From Galbitalea sp036271795 (GTDB lineage: Bacteria > Actinomycetota > Actinomycetes > Actinomycetales > Microbacteriaceae), in NCBI GenBank assembly GCA_036271795.1, contig DATAZY010000007.1:1-11773 (forward strand): a stretch of DNA of 11,773 nt, in the 5' to 3' direction. Positions 4,347-11,773 of the stretch are shown piece by piece (within the stretch, counting starts at the first letter, position 1; each line of letters starts with the position of its first letter). Position numbers and translations under genes: made by a program. The notes beneath the pieces are model-generated. The model ran no database searches. It had not been told where the DNA came from and worked only from the letters and a program-made list of their open reading frames with translations.

Positions 4347-7154
4347 GTGCCAGGCACGAAGAAGCTGGTCATTGTCGAGTCGCCCGCAAAGGCGAAGACG
4401 ATCGGCCAGTATCTAGGCGACGACTATGAGGTACAAGCCTCAGTCGGTCACATTCGTGACCTCATCGAGCCCAAAAACCTGCCACCGGAGCTCAAGAAGG
4501 GGTCCCTCGGCAAATTCTCGGTCGACGTCGAGAACGACTTCGAGCCGTACTACGTCATCTCGGATGCGAAGAAGAAGACGGTTGCCGAGCTTCGGAAGGC
4601 GCTCGCCGGAGCCTCGGAACTCTACCTCGCAACTGATGAGGACCGCGAAGGCGAGGCCATCGCGTGGCACCTCCTGCAGGTTCTGAAGCCCAAGGTACCC
4701 GTGCACCGGATGGTGTTCCACGAGATCACCAAAGATGCGATCCAGGCGGCCAGGGACAACACGCGTGAGCTCGACACCGCGCTGGTGGACGCGCAGGAGA
4801 CCCGGCGCATCCTTGATCGTCTGTACGGCTACGAGGTTTCACCCGTGCTGTGGCGCAAGGTCGGCCCTGGACTTTCCGCCGGTCGAGTGCAGTCAGCCGC
4901 TACCCGACTCGTGGTCGATCGCGAACGTGAGCGGCTGGCATTCACGGCGGCCAGCTACTGGGACCTGATCGCCCAGCTTGCGCCCGCGAGCAATGCGCAG
5001 GACTTCGAGTCGAGGCTCGTGCGCGTCAACGGGACTCGCATCGCCGTCGGTCGGGACTTCGACGACAAGGGTGCGCTGAAGTCGGATGCCGTCGCGCTCG
5101 ACGGAACTGCCGCCGAGTCGATCGCCGTCGCCCTTCGCGAACCCGATGTAGCGATTACGGTCACCTCGATCGAATCGAAGCCGTACACGCGCCGCCCGGC
5201 CGCGCCCTTCACAACCTCAACCCTGCAGCAGGAGGCCGCGCGCAAACTGCGTTTCTCCGCACGCCAGACCATGAGCGTCGCCCAGTCGCTGTACGAAAAC
5301 GGGTACATCACCTATATGCGTACGGACTCGCCTACGCTCTCGCAGCAGGCGATCAACGCTGCACGCACCCAGGCGGCTCACCTCTACGGTGCGGAAACGG
5401 TGCCCGCTCAGCCACGGCTCTACTCCGGCAAAAACAAGAGTGCGCAGGAAGCGCACGAGGCGATTCGTCCATCGGGTGACACCTTCCGCACGCCTGGCGA
5501 GTTGCAGTCGACACTCCGCGGCAACGACTGGAAACTCTACGACCTCATCTGGAAGCGCACGGTTGCATCCCAGATGGCGGACGCAAAGGGCTCAACGGCA
5601 ACCGTGACGATCGCCGCGCAGCGAGAGGGTGCGACCCTGACGGACACCGCGAAGACGGGGCCGGTTCGGTTGGCCGAATTTTCGGCGAGCGGAACGGTGA
5701 TCACATTCCGCGGGTTCATGTTCGCATACGAGGAGGGCCACGACGAGGAGCGCAATGAGTCCTCGGAGCCAACCGAGGCGAAGCTTCCGCCACTGACCGA
5801 GGGCCAGCAGCTGCGTCTGGTCGAGGTCGAGGCCAAGGGTCACGAGACCAGTGCGCCGCCGCGCTACACGGAAGCGAGCCTGGTCAAGACGCTAGAGGAA
5901 CTGGGCATCGGTCGACCTTCGACGTATGCGGCGATTATTTCGACCATCATCGACCGCGGCTATGTGACGCCGCGCGGTACTGCCCTGGTCCCGAACTGGA
6001 TCGCGTTCTCCGTCGTCAGGCTCCTGGAGGAGTACTTCGCCGACCTGGTTCAGTACGACTTCACCGCGGGCATGGAGGACGACCTCGACCGCATCGCGGG
6101 CGGCGAAGAGGACCGCGTCGAGTGGCTCACCGGGTTCTACTTCGGCAATGCGAAGCAGCGCGGGCTCCGCACCGTGATCGACAACCTGGGCGAGATCGAC
6201 GCTCGCGAAATCAACTCGGTGAGGATCGCCGACGACATCACGCTCCGCATTGGCAAGTACGGTCCATACCTCGAAGTCCCGACCGAGGATCCGGCGACCC
6301 CGCGTCGCGTTAACATCCCGGACGAACTGGCCCCGGACGAGCTGACTCCCGCGAAGGCACAGGAGTTGATCGACGCGCCCGTCGCGACCGATCGTGTCAT
6401 CGGGACCAACCCGGCGAACGGCAAGCTGGTGCTCGCCAAGGACGGCCGCTACGGACCGTACGTGACAGAGGCTGATCCGGAGCCCGAGGTGGACGAGGCT
6501 GCCGTCGCAGCCGCGGCGGCGCTCGAGGCGGAAGCTGCCGCGGCAGCAGAGCTCGAGGTCGTTGATCCCAAGACCGGTGAAGTAAAGGCGCCAAAGCGAA
6601 AGGCAACCAAGAAGAAGGCGGCCGTCGTGAAGCAGCGCACCGCATCCATTTTCAAGAGCATGGACCTCGCCACCATCGACATCGAGACCGCGTTGCGCCT
6701 GCTCGACCTGCCGAGGGTCGTGGGAATCGATCCGGAGAGCGGCGTCGAGATCACGTCGCAGAACGGAAAGTTCGGCGCTTACCTCAAGAAAGGCGTCGAT
6801 ACCAGGTCGCTGCCCAGTGAGGAACTCATCTTCGACATCGATCTGGCTGGTGCACTCGAGCTGTACTCGCAGCCGAAGTACGGCGGGAGGGCGGCATCCA
6901 GTGCTCTGAAGGAGTTCGATGCTGACCCCGAGAGCGGCAAGCCGATTCGAATCAAGGATGGCCGATTCGGCGTCTACGTGACGGATGGTACGACGAACGC
7001 CACCATCCCGCGCGGCGAGGATATCGAAGACATCGACTTCGAGCGCGCTGTCCAGCTGCTCGCCGACAAGCGGGCGAAGGGGCCGGCCAAGCCGAAGACG
7101 AGGGCGCCGGCAAAGCGCCCGGCGGCAAAGCGAGCCACCGCCAAGAAGGCCTGA
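4347..7154 (+). CDS. topA: type IA DNA topoisomerase I
   Basis: A 935-residue enzyme that relaxes negatively supercoiled DNA by cutting one strand through a 5'-phosphotyrosine. The Toprim domain starts at KKLVIVESPAKAKT (Glu11), and its acidic triad ATDEDREGEA gives Asp97, Asp99 and Glu101. The catalytic tyrosine is Tyr323 in YITYMRTDS. The conserved RYTEASLVKTLEELGIGRPSTYA segment follows near residues 510-530. The C-terminal region has four Gly-Lys/Arg-Tyr/Phe-Gly-x-Tyr repeat units (near 636, 686, 793 and 857), no zinc cysteines, an Ala/Glu-rich then Lys-rich linker at about 710-765, and a Lys/Ala/Pro tail from about 907. This layout is typical of actinobacterial TopA, where the basic tail supports processivity. 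The GTG start is fixed by a strong AAAGAGGAG at 4334-4342. It heads a tight run with tmk and holB. A TTGACC at 4243-4248 lacks a good -10, so the promoter is not identified. Confidence 0.97.
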   Translation: MPGTKKLVIVESPAKAKTIGQYLGDDYEVQASVGHIRDLIEPKNLPPELKKGSLGKFSVDVENDFEPYYVISDAKKKTVAELRKALAGASELYLATDEDREGEAIAWHLLQVLKPKVPVHRMVFHEITKDAIQAARDNTRELDTALVDAQETRRILDRLYGYEVSPVLWRKVGPGLSAGRVQSAATRLVVDRERERLAFTAASYWDLIAQLAPASNAQDFESRLVRVNGTRIAVGRDFDDKGALKSDAVALDGTAAESIAVALREPDVAITVTSIESKPYTRRPAAPFTTSTLQQEAARKLRFSARQTMSVAQSLYENGYITYMRTDSPTLSQQAINAARTQAAHLYGAETVPAQPRLYSGKNKSAQEAHEAIRPSGDTFRTPGELQSTLRGNDWKLYDLIWKRTVASQMADAKGSTATVTIAAQREGATLTDTAKTGPVRLAEFSASGTVITFRGFMFAYEEGHDEERNESSEPTEAKLPPLTEGQQLRLVEVEAKGHETSAPPRYTEASLVKTLEELGIGRPSTYAAIISTIIDRGYVTPRGTALVPNWIAFSVVRLLEEYFADLVQYDFTAGMEDDLDRIAGGEEDRVEWLTGFYFGNAKQRGLRTVIDNLGEIDAREINSVRIADDITLRIGKYGPYLEVPTEDPATPRRVNIPDELAPDELTPAKAQELIDAPVATDRVIGTNPANGKLVLAKDGRYGPYVTEADPEPEVDEAAVAAAAALEAEAAAAAELEVVDPKTGEVKAPKRKATKKKAAVVKQRTASIFKSMDLATIDIETALRLLDLPRVVGIDPESGVEITSQNGKFGAYLKKGVDTRSLPSEELIFDIDLAGALELYSQPKYGGRAASSALKEFDADPESGKPIRIKDGRFGVYVTDGTTNATIPRGEDIEDIDFERAVQLLADKRAKGPAKPKTRAPAKRPAAKRATAKKA

Positions 7155-7160
7155 CCCACG

Positions 7161-7808
7161 GTGGCGGGGCTCTTCCTGACATTCGAGGGCGGCGACGGTT
7201 CCGGCAAGTCAACGCAGTCGGCTCTCCTGGCCGAGTGGCTCGAGCAGCAGGGACAAACCGTCGTTCTCACCCGCGAGCCCGGCGGAACCGAGTTGGGCGA
7301 CGAGATCCGGAACATCGTCCTGCACCGGCGCGGTCACATCGCCCCGCGGGCTGAGGCACTGCTCTACGCCGCCGACCGCGCCCATCACATCGCGACGAAG
7401 GTTCGGCCGGCACTTGAGCGCGGCGAGATCGTGCTGCAGGATCGGTATCTCGATTCGTCGGTCGCGTACCAGGGGGCTGGCCGCGTGCTCGTCCCCGACG
7501 AGGTGCGAAGACTTTCACTCTGGGCGGCGGAGGAGCTGCTGCCCGATCTCACCGTACTGCTCGACCTCGACGAGTCGGTCGGACGCGACCGGCTGAAGGT
7601 CCGTACCAAATACGATCGCCTTGAGGATGAGGAACAGGACTTCCACGCGCGCGTCAGGGCCGCCTACCTCGAGCTCGCACAGAACGAGCCGGATCGGTTC
7701 CTGGTGCTGAATGCGACCGATTCCGTGGAGTCTCTTGCCGCGTCTATCCGGGATCGAGTTCGAGTACTCCTTGCTCAGGCTGACGGTCAGCCCGGTCGCC
7801 TAGGCTGA
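7161..7808 (+). CDS. tmk: thymidylate kinase (dTMP kinase)
   Basis: A 215-residue kinase that phosphorylates dTMP to dTDP using ATP, required for dTTP supply. The P-loop is FEGGDGSGKST (residues 8-18). The dTMP-binding signature DRYLDSSVAYQG starts at Asp94, and a LID-like basic stretch with LKVRTKYDRLEDEEQDFHARVRAAYLELA follows at about 147-175. The length is ordinary for bacterial Tmk. The start is a GTG 6 bases after the topA stop, with no strong RBS, so expression probably depends on translation of topA. The pairing with holB immediately downstream is widespread in bacteria and supports the call. Confidence 0.96.
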   Translation: MAGLFLTFEGGDGSGKSTQSALLAEWLEQQGQTVVLTREPGGTELGDEIRNIVLHRRGHIAPRAEALLYAADRAHHIATKVRPALERGEIVLQDRYLDSSVAYQGAGRVLVPDEVRRLSLWAAEELLPDLTVLLDLDESVGRDRLKVRTKYDRLEDEEQDFHARVRAAYLELAQNEPDRFLVLNATDSVESLAASIRDRVRVLLAQADGQPGRLG

Positions 7809-7812
7809 CCGA

Positions 7813-8961
7813 ATGGGCGTGTGGGATGAGCTGACCGGGCAGGCCGAAGCCATCGAGGTATTCAGTTCCGCCGCCGCGGCAGGCGGTGTCGGGTCCGCGA
7901 TGACGCACGCCTGGCTCATCACCGGACCACCCGGATCCGGCCGCTCGAATCTCGCTTTTGCGTTCGCCTCGGCGCTCCTGTCGCGCGGTCCGGACGACCT
8001 CGATGCGACCGAGCGTCAGGTCGCCGCCCGTACGCATCCCGATCTCGGTGTGCTGAGTACCGAGCGCGTGATCATCAGCATCGACGAAGTTCGCCAGCTG
8101 GTGACGTCGTCGCAGTTTTCGCCGTCGGTCGGACGCTTCAGGGTGATGATCATCGAGGACGCCGACCGAATGAGCGAGCGGACGTCGAACGTCTTGCTCA
8201 AGGCACTCGAGGAGCCGCCGCCGCGCACCGTCTGGATCCTCTGCGCCCCGAGCGAAGCGGATCTCATCCCCACCATTCGCTCACGCGTGCGCAGTGTCCG
8301 GCTCCGTGTCCCGAGCGTCGACGAGGTGGCCGAGCTCATCGCCCGTCGGGATGGAGTCGACCTGGCGATCGCGACGCGCGCGGCGCGGGAATCGCAGAGC
8401 CACATCGGGATGGCGCATCGCCTCGCAACCAATGACGAGGCTCGCGGGCGACGGGAGCAGACGCTGCAGATCGCGCTCGGCATCAGCTCGGTCGGCGACG
8501 CCGTTCGGGCCGCGGGCGTTCTTCTCGACCTCGCCGGGGCGGATGCGAGGGCCATTACCGAGGAACGGGATGCCGAGGAACGCGACAGTGCGCTCCGCTC
8601 GCTGGGCATCGAGCCGGGAGGTACGATTCCGCCAGCTCTGCGTTCGCAGCTGAAAAGCCTCGAGGAGGACCAGAAGCGCCGCGCCACCCGCAGCCTTCGC
8701 GATGGACTCGATCGCATCATGGTGGACCTGCTGTCGCTCTATCGCGACATCCTGCTCCTCCAGCTGGGCGCGACCACAGAGCCGATCAACCTCAGCATTC
8801 GGCCGGAACTTGTCGCGGCCGGCGAGAAATCGACATCGGCACAAACTCTCGCCACAATGGATGCCATTGCACTTGCACGCAGCAGAATCGATGGCAATGT
8901 GAGTCCAGCGCTCGCACTCGAAGCCATGCTCATTTCGACCACAGCAACGAACGGATCATGA
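7813..8961 (+). CDS. holB: DNA polymerase III delta' subunit
   Basis: A 382-residue AAA+ clamp-loader protein; delta' is the structural stator that helps load the beta clamp onto DNA. The start is ATG 7813, 4 bases after the tmk stop. The opening WDELTGQAEAIEVF, the P-loop GPPGSGRSN (residues 38-46), IISIDEVRQLV, VMIIEDADRMSERTSNVLLKALEEPPPRTVWILCAPS and TIRSRVR are the expected order. Several changes mark a catalytically inactive subunit: the Walker A lysine is Arg44, the usual SRC motif is Ser157-Arg158-Val159, and the zinc-binding cysteines between the P-loop and THPDL are absent (one Cys in the whole protein). Clamp-loader delta' is known not to hydrolyse ATP, so function is likely kept. 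The C-terminal collar domain (about 200-382) is helical and divergent. Confidence 0.93.
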   Translation: MGVWDELTGQAEAIEVFSSAAAAGGVGSAMTHAWLITGPPGSGRSNLAFAFASALLSRGPDDLDATERQVAARTHPDLGVLSTERVIISIDEVRQLVTSSQFSPSVGRFRVMIIEDADRMSERTSNVLLKALEEPPPRTVWILCAPSEADLIPTIRSRVRSVRLRVPSVDEVAELIARRDGVDLAIATRAARESQSHIGMAHRLATNDEARGRREQTLQIALGISSVGDAVRAAGVLLDLAGADARAITEERDAEERDSALRSLGIEPGGTIPPALRSQLKSLEEDQKRRATRSLRDGLDRIMVDLLSLYRDILLLQLGATTEPINLSIRPELVAAGEKSTSAQTLATMDAIALARSRIDGNVSPALALEAMLISTTATNGS

Positions 8962-8965
8962 ACCA

Positions 8966-10540
8966 ATGAGACATGCTTCACAAGGCGCTCACCATCGCTT
9001 TCTGCGCGTCGGCTTTGTCGCCGCGTTGTTGGGGGTGTCGCTGGTTCTGAGCGGATGCACCTCGATATTCCTGCCTCCCAAAATCACGTCGACGCCCACC
9101 AATGAGTCCGTGCCGGCCGACCTGGCTCCGTACTACCACCAGGTGCTCACCTGGAAGTCCTGTGCCGACAACATGCAGTGCGCGACGGCGAAGGCGCCGC
9201 TCGACTGGAGCAAGCCGGGCGGGGCGGAGATCTCGCTCGCCCTCATCCGCCATCTGGCGACCGACGGACATTCGCTCGGTTCGCTTCTGGTCAACCCCGG
9301 CGGCCCGGGCGGTTCGGGCTACGACTTCATCAAGGACAGCCTCACCTTCGCAGTCGATAAGACTCTCGAGAACAACTACGACATCGTCGGCTTCGACCCT
9401 CGGGGCGTCAACCACTCGACGCCGGTCAAGTGCTACACGAATCCCAAAACGCTGGACAACTTCATCTACTCGATTCCGAAGGGCGCGATCGGGTCCGACC
9501 AGTGGATCAGCGAGGTCGAGCAGGAGAACAAGACCTTCGGCGAGGAGTGCGCGAAGGACACCGGGTCGCTCCTCGGCCATGTCGACACCGTGAGTGCCGC
9601 CAAAGACCTCGACCTACTGCGTGCCGCACTGGGCGACAAGAAGCTCGACTACCTCGGCTACTCCTACGGAACGCTACTCGGCCAGACCTACGCGAACCTC
9701 TTCCCGAAGAAGACGGGCCGCCTGGTGCTCGACGGAGTGGTCGACCCGACGGTTACGCCGTTCCAGCTCGACGCAGACCAGGCGCAGGGGTTTGAGCTGG
9801 ACCTTCGGGCGTTCCTCGCGAAGTGCCCGACCATGAAGGGATGTCCGTTCACGGGCACGATCGCGCAGTCTGAGGCGAGTATCCGTGGTCTTCTCGACAA
9901 GCTGGATGCGAGTCCGATCCGCAACAGCGACGGTCGCGAACTCGGTAGCGAGACCATGTTCACCGCCATCATCTTCCCTCTCTACAACACCGCAAACTGG
10001 CCGTACCTCGTAGACCTGTTCAACGACGTCGCGAACGGGAGTGCCAAGGTCGCGTTCGAGCTGGCGGATGCTTATAACGACCGCAACGCGAACGGTACAT
10101 ACCAAGACAACGAGACCGAGGCCTTCACTGCGATCAACTGCCTCGACTATCCGTCGGACCCGAATGTAAAGACCATGCGGGCGCAAGCGGCACAGCTCAA
10201 TAAGCTGGCCCCCGTCTTCGGTCACCTCATGGCCTACGGCGGAACATCCTGCTTCGACTGGCCGTACAAGCCGACACGCACAGCCGGTGCACTCACGGCG
10301 AAGGGCTCTGCGCCCATCATCGTGATTGGAACGACGGGCGACCCGGCGACGCCCTACGCGATGGCGCAGCACGTGGCCACGCTCTTGCAGAACGGTCATC
10401 TCATCACCTATCACGGTGATGGTCACACGGCCTACAACAAGGACACGTCGCCGGCCGACGAGTGTGTGAACACGGCGGTCGACAACTTCTTCGTGCACGG
10501 GACGGTCCCGAAGACCGATCCGCAGTGCGGGGCAAGTTAG
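8966..10540 (+). CDS. secreted lipoprotein alpha/beta-hydrolase, TAP-like peptidase (S33)
   Basis: A 524-residue protein starting 4 bases after holB. A basic N-terminus, a hydrophobic stretch and LVLSGC form a lipoprotein signal with Cys31 as the lipidated residue, placing it on the outer face of the membrane. The fold markers are NPGGPGGSGYDF (oxyanion region), YDIVGFDPRGVNHS, the nucleophile elbow GYSYGT with Ser233, then GTTGDPATP with Asp459 and HGDGHTAYN with His487, giving a Ser-Asp-His triad. The C-terminal part from about 430 matches the TAP-like domain of tripeptidyl aminopeptidases of Streptomyces and mycobacterial homologues (S33 family). Those enzymes remove N-terminal peptides or cut cell-envelope proteins; the substrate here is unknown. 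Cysteine pairs (such as Cys66/Cys72 and those around 297-302) may form disulfides. It sits at the end of the topA-tmk-holB run. Confidence 0.9.
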   Translation: MRHASQGAHHRFLRVGFVAALLGVSLVLSGCTSIFLPPKITSTPTNESVPADLAPYYHQVLTWKSCADNMQCATAKAPLDWSKPGGAEISLALIRHLATDGHSLGSLLVNPGGPGGSGYDFIKDSLTFAVDKTLENNYDIVGFDPRGVNHSTPVKCYTNPKTLDNFIYSIPKGAIGSDQWISEVEQENKTFGEECAKDTGSLLGHVDTVSAAKDLDLLRAALGDKKLDYLGYSYGTLLGQTYANLFPKKTGRLVLDGVVDPTVTPFQLDADQAQGFELDLRAFLAKCPTMKGCPFTGTIAQSEASIRGLLDKLDASPIRNSDGRELGSETMFTAIIFPLYNTANWPYLVDLFNDVANGSAKVAFELADAYNDRNANGTYQDNETEAFTAINCLDYPSDPNVKTMRAQAAQLNKLAPVFGHLMAYGGTSCFDWPYKPTRTAGALTAKGSAPIIVIGTTGDPATPYAMAQHVATLLQNGHLITYHGDGHTAYNKDTSPADECVNTAVDNFFVHGTVPKTDPQCGAS

Positions 10541-10551
10541 CCACCAAAGCC

Positions 10552-10574
10552 TGCAACATTGCAGACTGTGCAAT
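10552..10574 (+). promoter_or_regulatory. overlapping palindromic operator of the TetR gene
   Basis: Three half-sites alternate in orientation: TGCAA (10552-10556), TTGCA (10559-10563) and TGCAA (10569-10573). The first two form a palindrome with a 2-base spacer. The last two form ATTGCA and TGCAAT with a 5-base spacer (10558-10574). The right half overlaps AATAAT (10572-10577), a possible -10 whose start point would be at or next to the ATG at 10584. Autorepression by the TetR protein is the natural reading (inference). Confidence 0.6.
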
Positions 10575-10583
10575 AATTGATCT

Positions 10584-11231
10584 ATGCCCGCACTCGAATC
10601 CCCGGGGCTGCGCGAGCGTAAGCGCGTGGCGACTCGCCAGGCCATCCAGCTTGCCGTTTTGCGGCTCGCGCTGGATCGCGGACTTGAGCACGTGACGGTC
10701 GAGGAGATCAGTCGCGACGCCGATATTTCGCCCCGCACCTTCTTCAACTATTTCGTTTCGAAAGAGGCGGCGATCGTCGGAGATGCGCCGACTCTGCTGG
10801 ATGAGGACGAGGTTGAGGTCTTCGTCACAGGCGGCCCGTCGGGCGACCTTCTTCGCGATCTCGGCGACCTGATCGCGCACTCCGCGGATGCCGCACCAGA
10901 GAGTCGCGACACCATGCTGCTTCGGCGCGACCTGCACGGCAGGTATCCGCACCTGTTCGCGCTTCGGCTCGCGGGCATGAGGGCGTTCGAGGATGAGCTC
11001 GCGGACCTCATCGAGGCTCGGCTCCGACACGAGGCCCCGGACGATGCGAAAGACGACGCGGCGCTCAAGTCTCGTGCGCGGCTGATCACGCTCGTCGCTT
11101 TCGGCGCGCTTCGTCATGCCTGGACCTGCTGGGCGGATGCCGACCGCGGCAACGACCAGCCGTTCGGTCCGCGACTCCGCGACTCGTTCGACCAGCTCGA
11201 GAAACTTCTCGTGCAAACCGCCCGCGCGTGA
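10584..11231 (+). CDS. TetR/AcrR-family transcriptional regulator
   Basis: A 215-residue one-component repressor. The N-terminal DNA-binding domain spans about 10-62, with the helix-turn-helix VEEISRDADISPRTFFNYFVSKEAAI at about 39-64, a textbook TetR signature. The rest is helical and variable, presumably ligand binding and dimerising; no ligand can be predicted. No purine-rich RBS precedes ATG 10584, and a -10-like AATAAT ends 6 bases before it, so a leaderless mRNA is likely. The upstream overlapping palindromes suggest autoregulation. TetR genes often sit beside the transporter they control, but here the neighbours are the lipoprotein peptidase (same strand, 43 bases upstream) and a tRNA, so its target may be itself, the peptidase operon or a distant gene. 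Confidence 0.92.
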   Translation: MPALESPGLRERKRVATRQAIQLAVLRLALDRGLEHVTVEEISRDADISPRTFFNYFVSKEAAIVGDAPTLLDEDEVEVFVTGGPSGDLLRDLGDLIAHSADAAPESRDTMLLRRDLHGRYPHLFALRLAGMRAFEDELADLIEARLRHEAPDDAKDDAALKSRARLITLVAFGALRHAWTCWADADRGNDQPFGPRLRDSFDQLEKLLVQTARA

Positions 11232-11250
11232 TCGGCTAGGCTTTCATGCT

Positions 11251-11271
11251 GTGCCCGGCCCCGCCGGACAC
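11251..11271 (+). other. stem-loop between the TetR gene and tRNA-Thr
   Basis: GTG-C-CCGGC (11251-11259) pairs with GCCGG-A-CAC (11263-11271) across a CCC loop, with one C-A mismatch. It ends two bases before the mature tRNA 5' end and has no T tract. It could be a weak terminator for the TetR gene or a leader structure in the tRNA precursor. TAGGCT at 11237-11242 may be the tRNA -10 element. Confidence 0.35.
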
Positions 11272-11273
11272 GC

Positions 11274-11349
11274 GCCGCCTTAGCTCAGTCGGTAGAGCAT
11301 CTCACTCGTAATGAGAAGGTCGTCAGTTCGATTCTGACAGGCGGCTCCA
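11274..11349 (+). tRNA. tRNA-Thr (CGT anticodon)
   Basis: A full 76-base cloverleaf. The acceptor GCCGCCT (11274-11280) pairs with AGGCGGC, the D stem is GCTC/GAGC, and the anticodon stem TCTCA/TGAGA encloses CTCGTAA with the anticodon CGT at 11307-11309. The T arm is GTCAG-TTCGATT-CTGAC, then discriminator T and an encoded CCA (11347-11349). CGT reads ACG, so it carries threonine. Its 3' half is very likely the attachment site used by the recombinase encoded next to it on the opposite strand. Confidence 0.97.
11310..11349. mobile_element. probable attachment site (att) in the tRNA-Thr 3' end
   Basis: Site-specific tyrosine recombinases of integrative elements often insert at tRNA 3' ends, leaving the tRNA intact and a copy of its 3' part at the far end. 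Here a recombinase gene ends 16 bases beyond the CCA and reads towards the tRNA, the classical layout. The interval given (anticodon loop to CCA) is a guess; the true core can only be fixed by finding the second copy beyond the window. Confidence 0.5.
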
Positions 11350-11364
11350 CAAATATCTGCGGAA

Positions 11365-11773
11365 TTACGCGGAAGTGGATGCCTTCGAACGCTTTGGCTT
11401 AGCCGGAGTGGCTGGCTTTGCCCACATTTTGCCCACATCTGTCGAGCGGGCGCGGGCGTCGAGCGCATCGGCCACTGCGTCGAGGTCGTCGTCGAATAGA
11501 TCGCTGTAGACGTCGAGGGTCATCGCCGCGGATGCGTGGCCGAGCATTCGCTGGACGGCCAAGACCGTGGCGCCGGCCGATATGGCCAGCGATGCGGCCG
11601 TGTGCCGTAGCGAATGCGGCGTGATCTTCGGCAGCTCCGGATGCTTCGCTTGCAGCGTCTCGACAGCCGCGTCGAAACGGCGGCGGCGGAAATTGCCATT
11701 GCGGAGGACATCGCCCTTGGGCGAGGAGAACACGAGGTCGTTGGGCTGCTTGCCTTCGGTTCGGATGGTCATC
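11365..11773 (-). CDS. tyrosine recombinase/integrase, C-terminal part (continues past the window)
   Basis: The last 136 codons or so of a phage-type integrase on the minus strand; the gene continues to the right of base 11773, so the first visible Met is probably internal. Numbering from that Met, the catalytic segment ITPHSLRHTAASLAISAGATVLAVQRMLGH gives His53, Arg56 and His79, followed by DVYSDLF with the nucleophile Tyr89. These are the box II residues of tyrosine recombinases, which cut and rejoin DNA through a phosphotyrosine. After the catalytic domain comes a short basic tail rich in Lys, Ala and Ser. The gene ends 16 bases from tRNA-Thr and presumably drives insertion and excision of an element lying to the right (genomic island, ICE or prophage; cargo not visible). 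Confidence 0.93.
   Translation of the reverse strand, partial: MTIRTEGKQPNDLVFSSPKGDVLRNGNFRRRRFDAAVETLQAKHPELPKITPHSLRHTAASLAISAGATVLAVQRMLGHASAAMTLDVYSDLFDDDLDAVADALDARARSTDVGKMWAKPATPAKPKRSKASTSA
11417..11438. repeat. 11-bp perfect tandem repeat in the integrase tail
   Basis: TTTGCCCACAT occurs twice without a gap (11417-11427 and 11428-11438). It lies inside the 3' end of the integrase gene, about 70 bases from the tRNA end. The position fits an arm-type recombinase binding site, but it could simply be a coding repeat. Confidence 0.6.

Noticed and set aside
9674..10747. 357-codon frame antisense to the lipoprotein peptidase
   Set aside because: It covers the catalytic region of a gene with an intact Ser-Asp-His triad and has no features of its own.
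11280..11468. Open frame on the minus strand ending NRTDDLLITSEMLYRLS
   Set aside because: It is the antisense reading of tRNA-Thr; this tail is a well-known spurious 'hypothetical protein' produced by translating tRNA genes backwards.

Overview
The window is GC-rich, densely packed, and reads as an actinomycete chromosome, most likely of the family Microbacteriaceae. The evidence is the DUF4177-RidA pair, a 6C-type small RNA beside a compact actinobacterial Tad pilus locus, a zinc-finger-free topoisomerase I with a Lys/Ala-rich tail, and the gene order topA-tmk-holB-lipoprotein peptidase. The family call is inference from gene content; no 16S or marker phylogeny can be run here.

Left part (1-860): a small DUF4177 protein overlaps the start of a RidA-like protein by one base. 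After about 135 bases comes a 6C RNA: two hairpins, each with a loop of exactly six cytosines, preceded by a small GNRA-type hairpin and a possible -10 element. Bases 861-1218 hold no convincing gene but two tandem-repeat pairs: 35-bp units at 914-991 and about 25-bp units at 1001-1055.

Tad pilus block (1288-4222): tadA ATPase, one gene that appears to combine the TadB and TadC platform domains, a Flp-like pilin (DUF4244), a TadE-like pseudopilin and a second TadE-like protein. The tadA/tadBC and flp/tadE starts overlap the preceding stops by 4 bases, and the last two genes overlap by 17, suggesting coupled translation. No TadZ/Ssd-like ATPase, prepilin peptidase or secretin is present in the window.

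Replication block (4347-10540): topA (GTG start, strong RBS), tmk, holB and a lipoprotein alpha/beta-hydrolase lie head to tail with gaps of 4-6 bases, so they are probably one operon. HolB lacks the zinc module, the Walker A lysine and the cysteine of the SRC motif.

Right end (10541-11773): a TetR/AcrR regulator with overlapping palindromes just before a start codon that has no visible RBS, then tRNA-Thr(CGT) with encoded CCA. Sixteen bases after it, on the opposite strand, is the C-terminal part of a tyrosine recombinase that runs off the window. This looks like the left edge of an integrative element inserted at the tRNA 3' end. The most noteworthy items are the 6C RNA/repeat region before the Tad operon, the TetR operator and the element boundary.
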